Below, piece after piece: positions 8,847 through 17,606 of a DNA stretch of 64,000 nucleotides. The position numbers and the translations under genes were made by a program. Each line of letters begins with the position of its first letter. Positions within the stretch are counted from its first letter, which is position 1. The notes under the pieces are model-generated. The model was not told the DNA's origin. It saw nothing but the letters and a program-made list of their open reading frames with translations, and made no database searches. This DNA comes from CAWKEY01 sp963696315 (lineage in GTDB: Bacteria > Pseudomonadota > Gammaproteobacteria > Methylococcales > Methylomonadaceae), in contig CAVOJU010000025.1 in NCBI GenBank assembly GCA_963696315.1, forward strand, positions 76,364 through 140,363, in the 5' to 3' direction.

Positions 8847-9809
8847 TTACCGTAATGACAAGCCTTGAACAACACTGCCAATTGCCTGCCCGAAACTCGC
8901 CCCCAGTTTGCCTGCTATTCTATCGAGGAAGCGTTCCTCCTGGGTAAAGTCAACCAGTTCCTCGGCGCCAATAATTTCCCTGGCCACATAATCGTCATTG
9001 CCAAAGCCATCGGCAATTCCCAATTTAACCCCTTCTTCACCGGTCCAAACCAGACCTGAAAACATCTCCGGCGTTTCTTTAAGCCGGTCACCCCGTCCGG
9101 CTCTTACGGCACCGATAAATTGCTGATGCACCTGATCCAGCAAGCCTTGCATATAGCGAGTTTCATCTTCTTTTGGCGGGGAATACGGATCGAGCATGGC
9201 CTTATGCGCACCAGCAGTCAGCAATCGCCGTTCGACACCGAGCTTTTCCATGGAATCGACAAAACCAAAACCATCCATCAGCACGCCGATTGAGCCGACA
9301 AGGCTGGCCTGATTGACAAAAATCTGGTCGCTGGCCGAAGCAATGTAGTAACAACCAGAGGTGCATATATCGCTAACTACGGTATGGATGGGCAAATCAG
9401 GATGGTCTTTTTTAATTTTTTTAATCTCGTCATAGACATAAGAAGACTGCACGGGGCTGCCGCCCGGTGAATTGGCATGCAGAATAATGCCTTTAGTATT
9501 TTTGTCTTTAACCGCATTGCGCAGGCTTTCGATAATATTTTCGGCCGTCGCGTCTTTATTTTCTGCAATCAAACCCACCACCTCGACTACGGCGGTATGC
9601 CCTTTGCCGTCAACGCCCATATCCTTCTTTAACTTCGGATACATGGTAGCGCCAAACAGGGCAATCAAATACAAAAACAGCAAGGATTTGAAAAACACCC
9701 CCCAGCGTCTTGCCCGGGTTTGCTCGGTTACCGCGGCTAAAACCAGTTTTTCAATAACGTCGCGCTCCCAGCCGGGCTTGTTGTCTTTTTCTTGCGGATT
9801 TTCCATCAC
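8847..9809 (-). CDS. S49 family membrane peptidase, SppA/SohB-like
   Basis: Signal-peptide peptidase family protein of 320 residues with one N-terminal membrane anchor (about 43-58) and a single S49 domain. Visible family features are the ClpP-like strand and oxyanion region HANSPGGSPV, the serine region CTSGCYYIASASDQIF, and the lysine region TAGAHKAMLDPYSP that supplies the Ser-Lys dyad base. The family cleaves remnant signal peptides or membrane proteins on the periplasmic side. It lies three bases downstream of the HAD gene. The order rluC, HAD hydrolase, S49 peptidase, divergent from rne, matches pseudomonads. The start could be either of two adjacent ATGs. Confidence 0.85.
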   Translation of the reverse strand: MMENPQEKDNKPGWERDVIEKLVLAAVTEQTRARRWGVFFKSLLFLYLIALFGATMYPKLKKDMGVDGKGHTAVVEVVGLIAENKDATAENIIESLRNAVKDKNTKGIILHANSPGGSPVQSSYVYDEIKKIKKDHPDLPIHTVVSDICTSGCYYIASASDQIFVNQASLVGSIGVLMDGFGFVDSMEKLGVERRLLTAGAHKAMLDPYSPPKEDETRYMQGLLDQVHQQFIGAVRAGRGDRLKETPEMFSGLVWTGEEGVKLGIADGFGNDDYVAREIIGAEELVDFTQEERFLDRIAGKLGASFGQAIGSVVQGLSLR

Positions 9810-9812
9810 TTT

Positions 9813-10466
9813 TTAACCTCCAATTATGTCAAGTAATTCCGTTGGCCGGCGCAAACACCGCAACGGATTGTATTGTTGTAACAATTCTTCAGAATGCGCG
9901 CCACATGAGACCGCGATTGAAGGAATTTGTGCATTCAGCGCCATTTGCAGATCGTGTATGGAATCGCCGACCATTAGCGTGCGCTCATTAACCGCATCCA
10001 GCTGGCGGATAATATCCAGGATCATCGCCGGATCAGGTTTTGATGCGGTTTCATCCGCACAGCGGGTAATACAGAACAGATCTTCCGTTCCGGTAGCCTG
10101 CAATGCTTTTTGCAACCCCGCCCTGCTCTTGCCAGTCGCCACCGCCAATTGATAACCCGCCTGCTTCAACTGCACGAGCATGTCGTAAACACCGGCAAAC
10201 AAATCCTCGCGGTTAATTTGCTTGGCAAAAAACGCCTGCCTGTAAGCAGCAATGAGCTGATTTTGCAGGGATTTATCGGCTCCAGGAAACAAAGCCTGGA
10301 GCGCATTGGTAATACTCAAGCCAATCACGTCTTTCGCCGCCTGCCGATCAGGAATGGCGCAACCGCACTGCGCGGCGGCTGTTTGCAGACACAGAACAAT
10401 CCAGTCTATGGAATCGATCAGGGTGCCGTCCCAGTCGAAGATGATTACCTCAAACCTGTTCTTCAT
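9813..10466 (-). CDS. HAD-superfamily phosphatase (Gph-like)
   Basis: Cytoplasmic HAD hydrolase of 217 residues. Motif I is DWDGTLIDS (nucleophile and acid/base Asp), motif II lies near AVATGK, and motif III/IV is KPDPAMILD ... MVGDSIHDLQMA. The four-helix cap between motifs I and II makes it a subclass I enzyme like phosphoglycolate or nucleotide phosphatases. The substrate cannot be told from sequence. The start overlaps the end of rluC by 17 bases, and the S49 peptidase follows after three, so the three genes are one transcription unit. Confidence 0.8.
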   Translation of the reverse strand: MKNRFEVIIFDWDGTLIDSIDWIVLCLQTAAAQCGCAIPDRQAAKDVIGLSITNALQALFPGADKSLQNQLIAAYRQAFFAKQINREDLFAGVYDMLVQLKQAGYQLAVATGKSRAGLQKALQATGTEDLFCITRCADETASKPDPAMILDIIRQLDAVNERTLMVGDSIHDLQMALNAQIPSIAVSCGAHSEELLQQYNPLRCLRRPTELLDIIGG

Positions 10467-11409
10467 GCTGCAACAAATCGGCCAATCGCGCGGACAAGGG
10501 AGCTGATATTTTCAGCAAGGCACCGGTGACCGGATGCCTAAACTGTAATTTTTCGGCATGTAAAAACAAGCGCTTATAGCCTCTGGCTTTAAAGGCCTTA
10601 TTGACATCGTCCAGACCATAACGTTCATCACCGACGATCGGGTGCCCAAGCCAGGCGGCATGAACCCGAATTTGGTGGGTCCGGCCGGTTGTTGGCGAGG
10701 CTTCAACCAGCGTGGCATCGCGAAATAATTGCAAGCGTTTGAACACGGTTTCAGCCGTTTTACCAGACTGGCTGACAACCACCATCCGCTCGCCGCCCTT
10801 ACTGACATTTTTTTGCAAAGGAGCCGTAACCACTTGCCTGGCTTTGGCCCATTGCCCTGCCAACAAGGCGACATAGGTTTTTTGCACCTGATCATCGCGA
10901 AAAAGCGCGTGCAAACTGCGCAGGGCACTGCGTTTTTTGGCTATCAGCAAACAGCCGGAGGTATCTCTGTCGAGCCGATGCACCAGCTCCAGAAAATGCG
11001 CTTCCGGCCGGACTTGCCGGAAACCTTCGATAATACCGGAATTGATGCCGCTGCCGCCATGAACCGGAAAACCGGCGGGTTTGTTCAAAACTAAAAAAGC
11101 CTCATCTTCAAACAAAATATTGTGTTGCAGGGCCTCTTTCAAGTTCGTCGCCACAAAGGTTTCCTCAGCCCTTTCGGCAATCCTGACCGGCGGAATCCTG
11201 ATGACATCCCCCGCTACCAGGCGGTATTTGGCGTCTACGCGGCCCTTATTGACTCTCACCTCGCCTTTCCGGACAATCCGGTAAATGCGGCTTTTGGGCA
11301 CGCCCTTCAGACGGGTAATTAAAAAATTGTCCAGGCGTTGATCGCTGTTTTCTTCAGTGATTTCGACCAACTGGACTTTGGCTGCTGCGCTTTGTTCTTC
11401 TCTACTCAT
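10450..11409 (-). CDS. rluC: 23S rRNA pseudouridine synthase RluC
   Basis: RluA-family pseudouridine synthase of 319 residues; RluC makes pseudouridines 955, 2504 and 2580 in 23S rRNA. It has an N-terminal S4 RNA-binding domain (DQRLDNFLITRLKGVPKSRIYRIVRKGEVRVN). The catalytic motif is HRLDRDTSGCLLIAK with the active-site Asp, followed by TGRTHQIRVHAAWLGHPIVGD. Its divergent position next to rne is a conserved gammaproteobacterial arrangement and supports RluC over other RluA-type enzymes. Confidence 0.9.
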   Translation of the reverse strand: MSREEQSAAAKVQLVEITEENSDQRLDNFLITRLKGVPKSRIYRIVRKGEVRVNKGRVDAKYRLVAGDVIRIPPVRIAERAEETFVATNLKEALQHNILFEDEAFLVLNKPAGFPVHGGSGINSGIIEGFRQVRPEAHFLELVHRLDRDTSGCLLIAKKRSALRSLHALFRDDQVQKTYVALLAGQWAKARQVVTAPLQKNVSKGGERMVVVSQSGKTAETVFKRLQLFRDATLVEASPTTGRTHQIRVHAAWLGHPIVGDERYGLDDVNKAFKARGYKRLFLHAEKLQFRHPVTGALLKISAPLSARLADLLQHEEQV

Positions 11410-11905
11410 GAGGTAAATAATACCAGCATCTCGCTACGATTGATTCTTAAAATTGCTGTACAGCAATAAGGTTGCTATATTAAGCAAGTTTTTATATAAA
11501 AAACATACTTTTGCTCGCCGTGCCTCCATAAAGGAACGCTGGGCAACCCCCATGAAGAACAATCAGCCGTAAAACCTGGCTGAGTCTTCAAAGAAGATTT
11601 TCGGGTTAATCGTTCGACCCTAGACGCACGATTTATAACTCCTGTTTAAGACAGAATTTACCAGCAAGACTGAAAAAGAATAGTAGTACCTGCTCGCGCC
11701 ATCCTGGTCTTCATGTTAGAAGTCCAGAATATCAGTACAGCGTGCAGACAGCAGAGAATTAGACCGTGAGTAAAAAACCAGGCCTGACCTTGTTCAGGCG
11801 CATAAATCACTCTAGTTTGACCTTGGCCACATACTTAACATGACTCAAAAACCAGTCTGATCAGTAAAATCTGATAATGGAGCAGGAAACCACAAGGATA
11901 ACTGA
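11410..11905 (+). promoter_or_regulatory. Long intergenic region and probable 5' leader of rne
   Basis: About 500 bases without a credible gene separate rluC and rne. In E. coli the rne mRNA has a leader of about 360 nucleotides, with hairpins through which RNase E controls its own mRNA. The length and position here fit such a leader. I can point to AT-rich sequence near 11490-11510 (tttttatataaaaaa) that could hold promoters for both directions, but I did not resolve the individual leader hairpins. Confidence 0.4.
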
Positions 11906-14161
11906 ATGAAAAGAATGCTTATCAACGCTACCCAGGCAGAAGAACTGCGTGTCGCCTTGGTAGATGGTCAAAAACTTTATGATTTTGATATCGAAGTCCC
12001 TTCAAAGGAACAAAAAAAGTCCAACATCTACAAAGGTATCATCACCCGCGTAGAGCCCAGCCTGGAAGCGGCATTTATCAATTATGGCGCGGAAAAACAC
12101 GGCTTTTTACCTTTTAAAGAGATTTCTCCCTTCTACCGTCAACCTCAGGACGGCGCCGACACGGAAGGCCGCCGCCCCGCCATTAAAGACCTGATCAAAG
12201 AGGGCCAGGAAATTCTGGTACAAATTGAAAAGGAAGAACGCGGCAACAAAGGCGCCGCCTTGACCACTTATATCAGCCTGGCCGGCACCTATCTGGTGTT
12301 AATGCCTAACAACCCCAAAGCCGGCGGCATTTCTCGGCGCATCGAAGGCGAAACCCGCAGCGAATTGCGCGACGTGATGGCTGCCCTTGAAATTCCTGAC
12401 AGCATGGGGCTTATCGTTCGCACCGCCGGCTGCGGAAAAAATGTCGAAGAACTGCAATGGGATTTAAACTACCTGCTGCAACTCTGGGAGGCCATAGAGC
12501 GCTCTTCCAGCGAACAAGCGGCGCCGTTTCTGGTCTTTCAGGAAAGCAATGTCATTATCAGAGCCCTGCGCGATCACCTGCGCGGCAATATCGATGAAAT
12601 CCTGATCGATAATGAAGACTCGTTCAACCTGGTGCAAAAATTTCTGAAACAGGTCATGCCGCACTTTTTGCCGAAAGCAAAACTGTATCAGGATGCAGTG
12701 CCCCTGTTCAGCCGTTATCAGATTGAATCGCAAATTGAAATGGCTTACGGCCGCGAAGTGCAGCTTCCCTCGGGCGGATCGCTGGTCATCGATCATACCG
12801 AGGCCTTGACCTCTATCGACATCAACTCGGCCCGCGCGACCAAAGGCAGTGATATTGAAGAAACCGCACTCAACACCAACCTGGAAGCGGCCGATGAAAT
12901 CGCCCGCCAGCTCAGATTGCGCGACTTAGGCGGCCTGTTTGTTATCGACTTCATCGACATGATGTCCAACAAGAATCAGCGTGCGGTTGAAACCCAGCTG
13001 AAGGACGCCCTTAAAATCGATCGCGCCCGCATACAAACCAGCCGAATCTCCCGCTTTGGCTTGCTGGAAATGTCGCGGCAACGCATGCGCCCTTCTCTGG
13101 GCGATTCTACACAGCTGCCCTGCCCGCGCTGTAAAGGCCAGGGCACTATTCGCAATGTCGAGTCGGTTGCGCTCTCGGTGCTGCGGATTATTGAAGAAGA
13201 GGCCATGAAAAAGGGCACGGAAAAAGTCATCGCGCACTTACCGATTGAGTGCGCCACTTTTCTGTTGAATGAAAAACGCCACGCCATTGAACAAATTGAA
13301 GCGCGTCTGAAAGTCGGCATCGTCATCCTGCCCAGCAAACATCTGGACACCCCGGCCTATGACATTGAACGCATCAAGGAAAAGGATGCCGTTGAAGAAA
13401 AACCCAGCTATTTGCAGATTAAAGAAGAAGATATCCCGATTCCCGAGTTCGCCCAACAAGTCAAACAGCCTTTTGAAAAACCGGCGATTAAGGAGTTCCT
13501 GCCGGATTCACCGGCGCCGGTACAAAACAAAAATGTTTCGGATAGCCTGATTAAACGCTTCTGGCAAAAACTCATAGGCCCGGCTGCCAAGACTGAGGCT
13601 AAAGCTACGACTGCGGCACCAGGCGCTGAAAAAAGCAAGCCCGCTGCCGAAAGTCAGGCCGGCAGAAATCGCGATAAACGCCGTGATCAGCCCAGAAGCC
13701 AAGGCCCTCGCCCAGAGCGAAGCCCACGCGGTCCCGGTAGAAACGTAAAACGTAATCTTCCTCCTGCCAACCTGCCTGCCGCCAAAAACGAGCCGGCCAG
13801 CGAGACCGAAGCTCCCGTGAATGTCCCTGAAAATGCCGCGCCATCCGCCGGCGAGCAGCAAAAGCCGTCAAACGTCAGAAGCAGAAGGGGCCCGAATCGC
13901 AGAAGACCGCGTAATCCCAACTATAAAAGACCCGATGCCAACGGCGACACCGGCAGCACAGGCGAAAATCCAGCGAGCGAAGCGAGAACTGAACCCAGGG
14001 CCGAGCAAGCCCGGTCTTACGCCAGCGACTTTTCCGAAAGGACGGCAAGCGTTGAGCGCTCAGAGCCTCAAACTTATACTCCTGCTCCAGCCCAGCCGGT
14101 TTCAGAACCAGCGCCGAGAGCCGTTGAAACCCCGAAACCAGAGGCCAATAACGAATCCTGA
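11906..14161 (+). CDS. rne: Ribonuclease E
   Basis: Endoribonuclease that starts mRNA decay and processes rRNA and tRNA; also the degradosome scaffold. The protein has 751 residues. The catalytic half starts MKRMLINATQAEELRVALVD. It contains the S1 domain (NIYKGIITRVEPSLEAAFINYG), the DNase I-like region with magnesium-binding aspartates (TSIDINSARA and FVIDFIDMM), and the Zn-link CPRCKGQG. After about residue 530 it becomes a low-complexity Arg/Pro/Ala/Glu tail. That tail is shorter than in E. coli (1061 residues total) but typical of other gammaproteobacteria. It is divergent from rluC, and a 15-bp hairpin follows it. Confidence 0.95.
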   Translation: MKRMLINATQAEELRVALVDGQKLYDFDIEVPSKEQKKSNIYKGIITRVEPSLEAAFINYGAEKHGFLPFKEISPFYRQPQDGADTEGRRPAIKDLIKEGQEILVQIEKEERGNKGAALTTYISLAGTYLVLMPNNPKAGGISRRIEGETRSELRDVMAALEIPDSMGLIVRTAGCGKNVEELQWDLNYLLQLWEAIERSSSEQAAPFLVFQESNVIIRALRDHLRGNIDEILIDNEDSFNLVQKFLKQVMPHFLPKAKLYQDAVPLFSRYQIESQIEMAYGREVQLPSGGSLVIDHTEALTSIDINSARATKGSDIEETALNTNLEAADEIARQLRLRDLGGLFVIDFIDMMSNKNQRAVETQLKDALKIDRARIQTSRISRFGLLEMSRQRMRPSLGDSTQLPCPRCKGQGTIRNVESVALSVLRIIEEEAMKKGTEKVIAHLPIECATFLLNEKRHAIEQIEARLKVGIVILPSKHLDTPAYDIERIKEKDAVEEKPSYLQIKEEDIPIPEFAQQVKQPFEKPAIKEFLPDSPAPVQNKNVSDSLIKRFWQKLIGPAAKTEAKATTAAPGAEKSKPAAESQAGRNRDKRRDQPRSQGPRPERSPRGPGRNVKRNLPPANLPAAKNEPASETEAPVNVPENAAPSAGEQQKPSNVRSRRGPNRRRPRNPNYKRPDANGDTGSTGENPASEARTEPRAEQARSYASDFSERTASVERSEPQTYTPAPAQPVSEPAPRAVETPKPEANNES

Positions 14162-14208
14162 TGCTGTTCTTCACGACTCATAATCCGGTTTCTTAGCCCA
14201 CACCACCC

Positions 14209-14244
14209 GGTCATCTCTGGCAGCCTATCCTGCCAGAGATGACC
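14209..14244 (+). terminator. Strong hairpin after rne
   Basis: A perfect 15-bp stem (ggtcatctctggcag at 14209-14223 with its complement at 14230-14244) has a six-base loop. It lies about 50 bases after the rne stop. Only a short TTGT follows, so it may be a terminator or an mRNA 3'-end stabiliser. Confidence 0.6.
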
Positions 14245-14365
14245 TTGTCATCCAAAAGTCAACGCTGATTGCTTCAACGCACCTAAAAAGCGAAACAACA
14301 CGCGGCCGATTTAGCTATAATCGCCGACTTTACATTACCGAAACAAGCTGACTCAGGCAGGCCTT

Positions 14366-15316
14366 ATGACATCAAAAGATCAAATTGCAGCAAAAGTGCA
14401 GACCTATTTTGAAAACCAATTTGCCGCTTTAAAATCCAGCGAGCAGTATCTAAAACTACTGGCCATGCCGCCGTTAAAGCGCTGGGCAACAGTGGCAGGG
14501 CTCTTCCTGCTCTCGCAACTGGTCGTCTTTGGCCTGCTCTACCTTATTTTCGGCAAAGTGGTGGTCATCGGTTTCTTGGCCAGCATTCTGGCCGGTCTGG
14601 CTACAGGCGTTGGCGCTTTACCGGCCTTGTTTTTCACCAAAATCTCAAAAAACCTGTTCAACAGCATGCTCGGTGCTGCGGCCGGAGTCATGCTGGCGGC
14701 TACGGCTTTCTCCCTGCTGGTTCCGGGCATGACTTACGGCAATCTGGTCTGGCCCGGCAACGGCATCTATGTCGTGTCCCTGGGCATGCTGGTCGGCGCC
14801 CTGTTCCTGCATTATGCGGATCGCCAGCTGCCTCATGTGCATTTTGATTCCATCTCGGACACCCATCTGGATTCACTTAAAAAAGTCTGGCTGTTCATCA
14901 TTGCCATCACCATCCACAATTTTCCTGAAGGCATGTCGGTCGGGGTCAGCTTCGGTTCCGGAGAAATGAAAAACGGCGTCGTACTGGCCATCGCCATTGC
15001 CCTGCAAAACCTGCCTGAAGGCCTGGCGGTAGCCCTGCCCTTAGTCGGCCTGGGTTACAACAAATGGCGGGCTGTCGCTATTGCCACTATCACAGGGCTG
15101 GTTGAGCCGGTCGGCGGCCTGTTGGGCATTACCATGGTCACCCTGTTTGAACCCATCCTGCCGATTGCCATGGGTTTTGCCGCCGGCGCCATGCTGTTTG
15201 TGATCAGTGAGGAAATCATCCCCGAAACCCATTCCGATGGCCGTTCGCGCTACGCCACCTTTGCCTTAATGATCGGCTTCATCATCATGATGGTCTTGGA
15301 CAACCTGCTGGGCTAG
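14366..15316 (+). CDS. ZIP family divalent metal transporter
   Basis: Inner-membrane metal importer of 316 residues with about eight membrane helices. The two ZIP signature helices carry the binuclear metal site: HNFPEGMSVGVSFGSG (helix 4) and ALQNLPEGLAVALPLVGLG (helix 5). A hydrophilic loop precedes helix 4 (YADRQLPHVHFDSISDTHLD, with several His and Asp). The C-terminal helix pair is preceded by SEEIIPETHSDG. The N-terminal 45 residues are cytosolic. The substrate is likely zinc, possibly iron or manganese. A manganese/calcium-type exporter gene follows 137 bases later, which hints at linked metal homeostasis. Confidence 0.85.
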   Translation: MTSKDQIAAKVQTYFENQFAALKSSEQYLKLLAMPPLKRWATVAGLFLLSQLVVFGLLYLIFGKVVVIGFLASILAGLATGVGALPALFFTKISKNLFNSMLGAAAGVMLAATAFSLLVPGMTYGNLVWPGNGIYVVSLGMLVGALFLHYADRQLPHVHFDSISDTHLDSLKKVWLFIIAITIHNFPEGMSVGVSFGSGEMKNGVVLAIAIALQNLPEGLAVALPLVGLGYNKWRAVAIATITGLVEPVGGLLGITMVTLFEPILPIAMGFAAGAMLFVISEEIIPETHSDGRSRYATFALMIGFIIMMVLDNLLG

Positions 15317-15322
15317 CCGCTT

Positions 15323-15339
15323 GGTGCGCGGTGCGCACC
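15323..15339. repeat. Short palindrome between metal transporter genes
   Basis: ggtgcgc and gcgcacc form a perfect 7-bp inverted repeat with a 3-base spacer, seven bases after the ZIP stop. The sequence around it (gtgcgcaccctacg) resembles dispersed intergenic repeats. There is no T-tract, so a terminator is unlikely. Confidence 0.4.
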
Positions 15340-15453
15340 CTACGCAAAATTCATCGAGCCTGACTAAATCAACGATCACGGCTGTTCACCGGTTATGCAG
15401 CATGAGCCGGGAATGGCCGGCCGCTCGCCCTTTATGTCATTTACAGAGACAAA

Positions 15454-16149
15454 ATGGACACTGTTCAAAATCTTTTTAACGGTTATTTGCAAAACTTCCT
15501 GGCATTACTCAGCTCCGGCAACCTGCCCGAGCTGTCAGCCACAGCCGCCACCAGCTTTGCCCTGATTGCCGCCGCGGAAATTGGTGATAAAAGCCAGCTG
15601 GTATGCATGACTTTAGCCTCCCGGCATCGGGCCATGCCCGTACTGCTGGGCGCCATCGCCGCTTTTGCCTTTCTAAACTCCCTGGCCGTCATTTTCGGCG
15701 TCGCCATTGCCAGTTGGCTGCCGGAATATATCGTCGCGGCAACCGTGGCATTTTTGTTCGCCGCCTTTGGCATCCATGCCCTGCGCGTCGATGAAGAGGA
15801 CGACGATGAGGAAGTGCAGGAAAAAAGCGGGCACGGCATTTTCTTCACCACTTTTTTATTGATTACCGTCGCTGAATTCGGCGACAAAACCCAACTGGCC
15901 GTCGTCGCCTTAAGCAGTACTGCCGTGCCACTCGCCGTTTGGCTGGGATCGACGCTTGCGCTGGCAAGCACTTCGGCTATGGGCATCCTGGCCGGACGCA
16001 CCATTTTGCAAAAAATCCCGCTGGTGCTGCTGCACAAAATCAGCGGCGTCATCTTCCTGATCCTGGCCGGTTTTGCTGCTTACAGGGCTTATATCAGTTA
16101 CACAGGCTGGTCTTCGTTATGGACAGAATTTTATCAACTCGTTAGCTAG
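15454..16149 (+). CDS. TMEM165/GDT1 family cation exporter
   Basis: Membrane protein of 231 residues with the two UPF0016 repeats. Each repeat carries the signature motif, EIGDKSQL in the first half and EFGDKTQL in the second, separated by an acidic loop (RVDEEDDDEEVQEKSG). About six or seven membrane helices are predicted. Bacterial members such as MneA export manganese, and eukaryotic ones move Mn or Ca in exchange for protons. An extra N-terminal stretch of about 30 residues precedes the first repeat. The neighbouring ZIP importer supports a metal role. Confidence 0.85.
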   Translation: MDTVQNLFNGYLQNFLALLSSGNLPELSATAATSFALIAAAEIGDKSQLVCMTLASRHRAMPVLLGAIAAFAFLNSLAVIFGVAIASWLPEYIVAATVAFLFAAFGIHALRVDEEDDDEEVQEKSGHGIFFTTFLLITVAEFGDKTQLAVVALSSTAVPLAVWLGSTLALASTSAMGILAGRTILQKIPLVLLHKISGVIFLILAGFAAYRAYISYTGWSSLWTEFYQLVS

Positions 16150-16375
16150 GTCTGTGCTTGTTGGGATAACGCTATCTTTTACCATCCCGGCTGAATGATA
16201 CTATTCTTCTGCATCTAAATTGGTCCATTACAACGCCCGTAGGGCAATCTGAAGCAAAGATCAGGAGTAAAGGGAGATTCACACAAAGACCTGATCAGTT
16301 AGCTCCTCGCAAACAATAACGTTGAATAAACGACACAGCTCCTTAATTAGCCTCAGTAATGATCGATATTTAACG

Positions 16376-16609
16376 ATGGAAAATGAATTTTTCAGCAAGC
16401 CCATCCTCAACTCGCCATATGAACATCCTTCGCGGCACTGGGAGCCGGATAACAAAGGTCAGCCCCCATCGAATTATTCAGCTATGCCGCCGGGCCCAAA
16501 TCATAACCAAGCCCAAAATGATGATCGAAGCATCGGAACAGGTAGATGCGTAGAATTGCATCCACATATCATTAGTCCGGTGTACACTATACTCGTGTAC
16601 ACTGTTTAA
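16376..16609 (+). pseudogene. N-terminal stub of a type III-like restriction endonuclease/helicase
   Basis: The frame from ATG 16376 starts MENEFFSKPILNSPYEHPSR and continues with HWEPDNKGQPPSNYS. This closely resembles the N-terminus of the large BPTD_3080-type restriction endonucleases (FF-x-PILNSPYE-x-P-x-RHWE-x-D-x-x-GQP). After about 36 residues the similarity ends, and the frame stops at 16609 without any helicase or nuclease domain. The rest of the gene, normally around 900 or more codons, is absent. It lies just upstream of the VapBC pair, so a defence gene seems to have been deleted at this spot. The family call rests on memory of the N-terminal motif and is moderately sure. Confidence 0.5.
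16580..16602 (+). promoter_or_regulatory. Paired operator over the vapBC promoter
   Basis: Two copies of the palindrome gtgtacac (16580-16587 and 16595-16602) lie 15 bp apart, with a good -10 box (tatact, 16588-16593) between them. The antitoxin start follows at 16623. This is what autoregulation by a ribbon-helix-helix antitoxin or the toxin-antitoxin complex would use. Confidence 0.6.
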
Positions 16610-16622
16610 AAAGGCTGAATCC

Positions 16623-16844
16623 ATGAAAAATATAACCTTGAGTGCCGATGATAAATTGATCGAAGCCGCGCGTGCTCGTGCGCGTGCCGAACAGACCACA
16701 TTAAACGAACAATTTCGCCGCTGGCTGGCTGAATACGTGAGCCGGGAACAACAGGCGCAAGAAGCGATGGCGGTTATCCAGGAATTGCGCGGCAAACTCC
16801 GCGTTGGACACAAATTAAGCCGTGACGAAATGAATGAGCGTTGA
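16623..16844 (+). CDS. VapB-type antitoxin
   Basis: Small protein of 73 residues whose N-terminus fits a ribbon-helix-helix DNA-binding fold: a short strand ITLSADDKLIEAARARARA and then helices ending in an acidic, flexible tail. It precedes a PIN-domain toxin and overlaps it by 11 bases. It should neutralise the toxin and repress the operon through the paired palindromes just upstream. The family is inferred from size, fold pattern and context. Confidence 0.75.
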   Translation: MKNITLSADDKLIEAARARARAEQTTLNEQFRRWLAEYVSREQQAQEAMAVIQELRGKLRVGHKLSRDEMNER

Positions 16845-17259
16845 TAGCTTCATTGACACCAATGTATTCATCTATCCGCTCGAACGTTTGGATGAACGTA
16901 AGGCAGATACGGCAGAACGATTGATTGAAAACGGTATTATCACCGGAAATGCCTGTATCAGTTTTCAAGTTGTGCAGGAATGCCTTAACACCGCCATCCG
17001 AAAAGCGGAAATTCCACTGACAGTGGACGAGATGAATCTGTATCTGAACTCAGTCCTGAGACCTTTATACCGGGTGCAACCAAGCTTAAGACTCTATCAG
17101 TCCGCTCTGGAAGTTAAGAATCGCTATCGTTTTAGCTTTTACGACAGCTTGATTATTGCTGCCGCGCTTGAAGCGGGCTGCAAAACCTTGTACAGCGAGG
17201 ACTTGCAGCACGGTCAGCAAATCGAAGGACTGACCATAGAAAATCCGTTCAAAGATTGA
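16834..17259 (+). CDS. VapC-type PIN-domain toxin
   Basis: PIN-domain ribonuclease of 141 residues. The acidic metal-binding residues are visible: Asp in SFIDTNVFIYPL, Glu in VVQECLNTAIRK, Asp in FSFYDSLIIAAALEAGC and the last acid in YSEDLQHGQ. VapC toxins cut tRNA or rRNA when freed from VapB. The start overlaps the antitoxin gene by 11 bases. All active-site positions are present, so the module should be functional. Confidence 0.88.
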   Translation: MSVDSFIDTNVFIYPLERLDERKADTAERLIENGIITGNACISFQVVQECLNTAIRKAEIPLTVDEMNLYLNSVLRPLYRVQPSLRLYQSALEVKNRYRFSFYDSLIIAAALEAGCKTLYSEDLQHGQQIEGLTIENPFKD

Positions 17260-17436
17260 AACAGTATTGACAGAATGGACAGGATAATTGCAAGCTTGAT
17301 GAAACCGGGCCTCGAATGAGGCGTAATCCCCCACTATCCATTGCGGTAAGGCAAAACCGTGGGAGATAGTGTCAGTCCAATCGCTGATCAAGCGGACACA
17401 TCGATTTGGCATAATCAAGCAAGCCTATCCGCCACA

Positions 17437-17471
17437 TAAAAACCCTTGCCCGGAAAATTCCGAGCAAGGGT
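17437..17471 (-). terminator. Rho-independent terminator for the secreted-protein gene
   Basis: The hairpin at 17442-17471 pairs acccttgc with gcaagggt and then cggaa with ttccg across one mismatch. On the minus strand it is followed by TTTTT (17442-17438). It lies about 135 bases downstream of the minus-strand gene ending at 17607. From 17260 to 17436 I see nothing else. Confidence 0.7.
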
Positions 17472-17606
17472 CAGCTGGGTGTGCATCGTTGATGGCGGAT
17501 TGCTAGCGGGAAGCGACTTTACAATTTATCGGCCGTACGGTCGCAAAACAATCCCAGTTATCCATGCCAACAAAATGGTGTTGATGCATCGATTTTTAAA
17601 TAATAC

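Noticed and set aside
15483..16052. 189-codon frame antisense to the GDT1 gene
   Set aside because: The GDT1 motifs are clear on the plus strand; this is a shadow.
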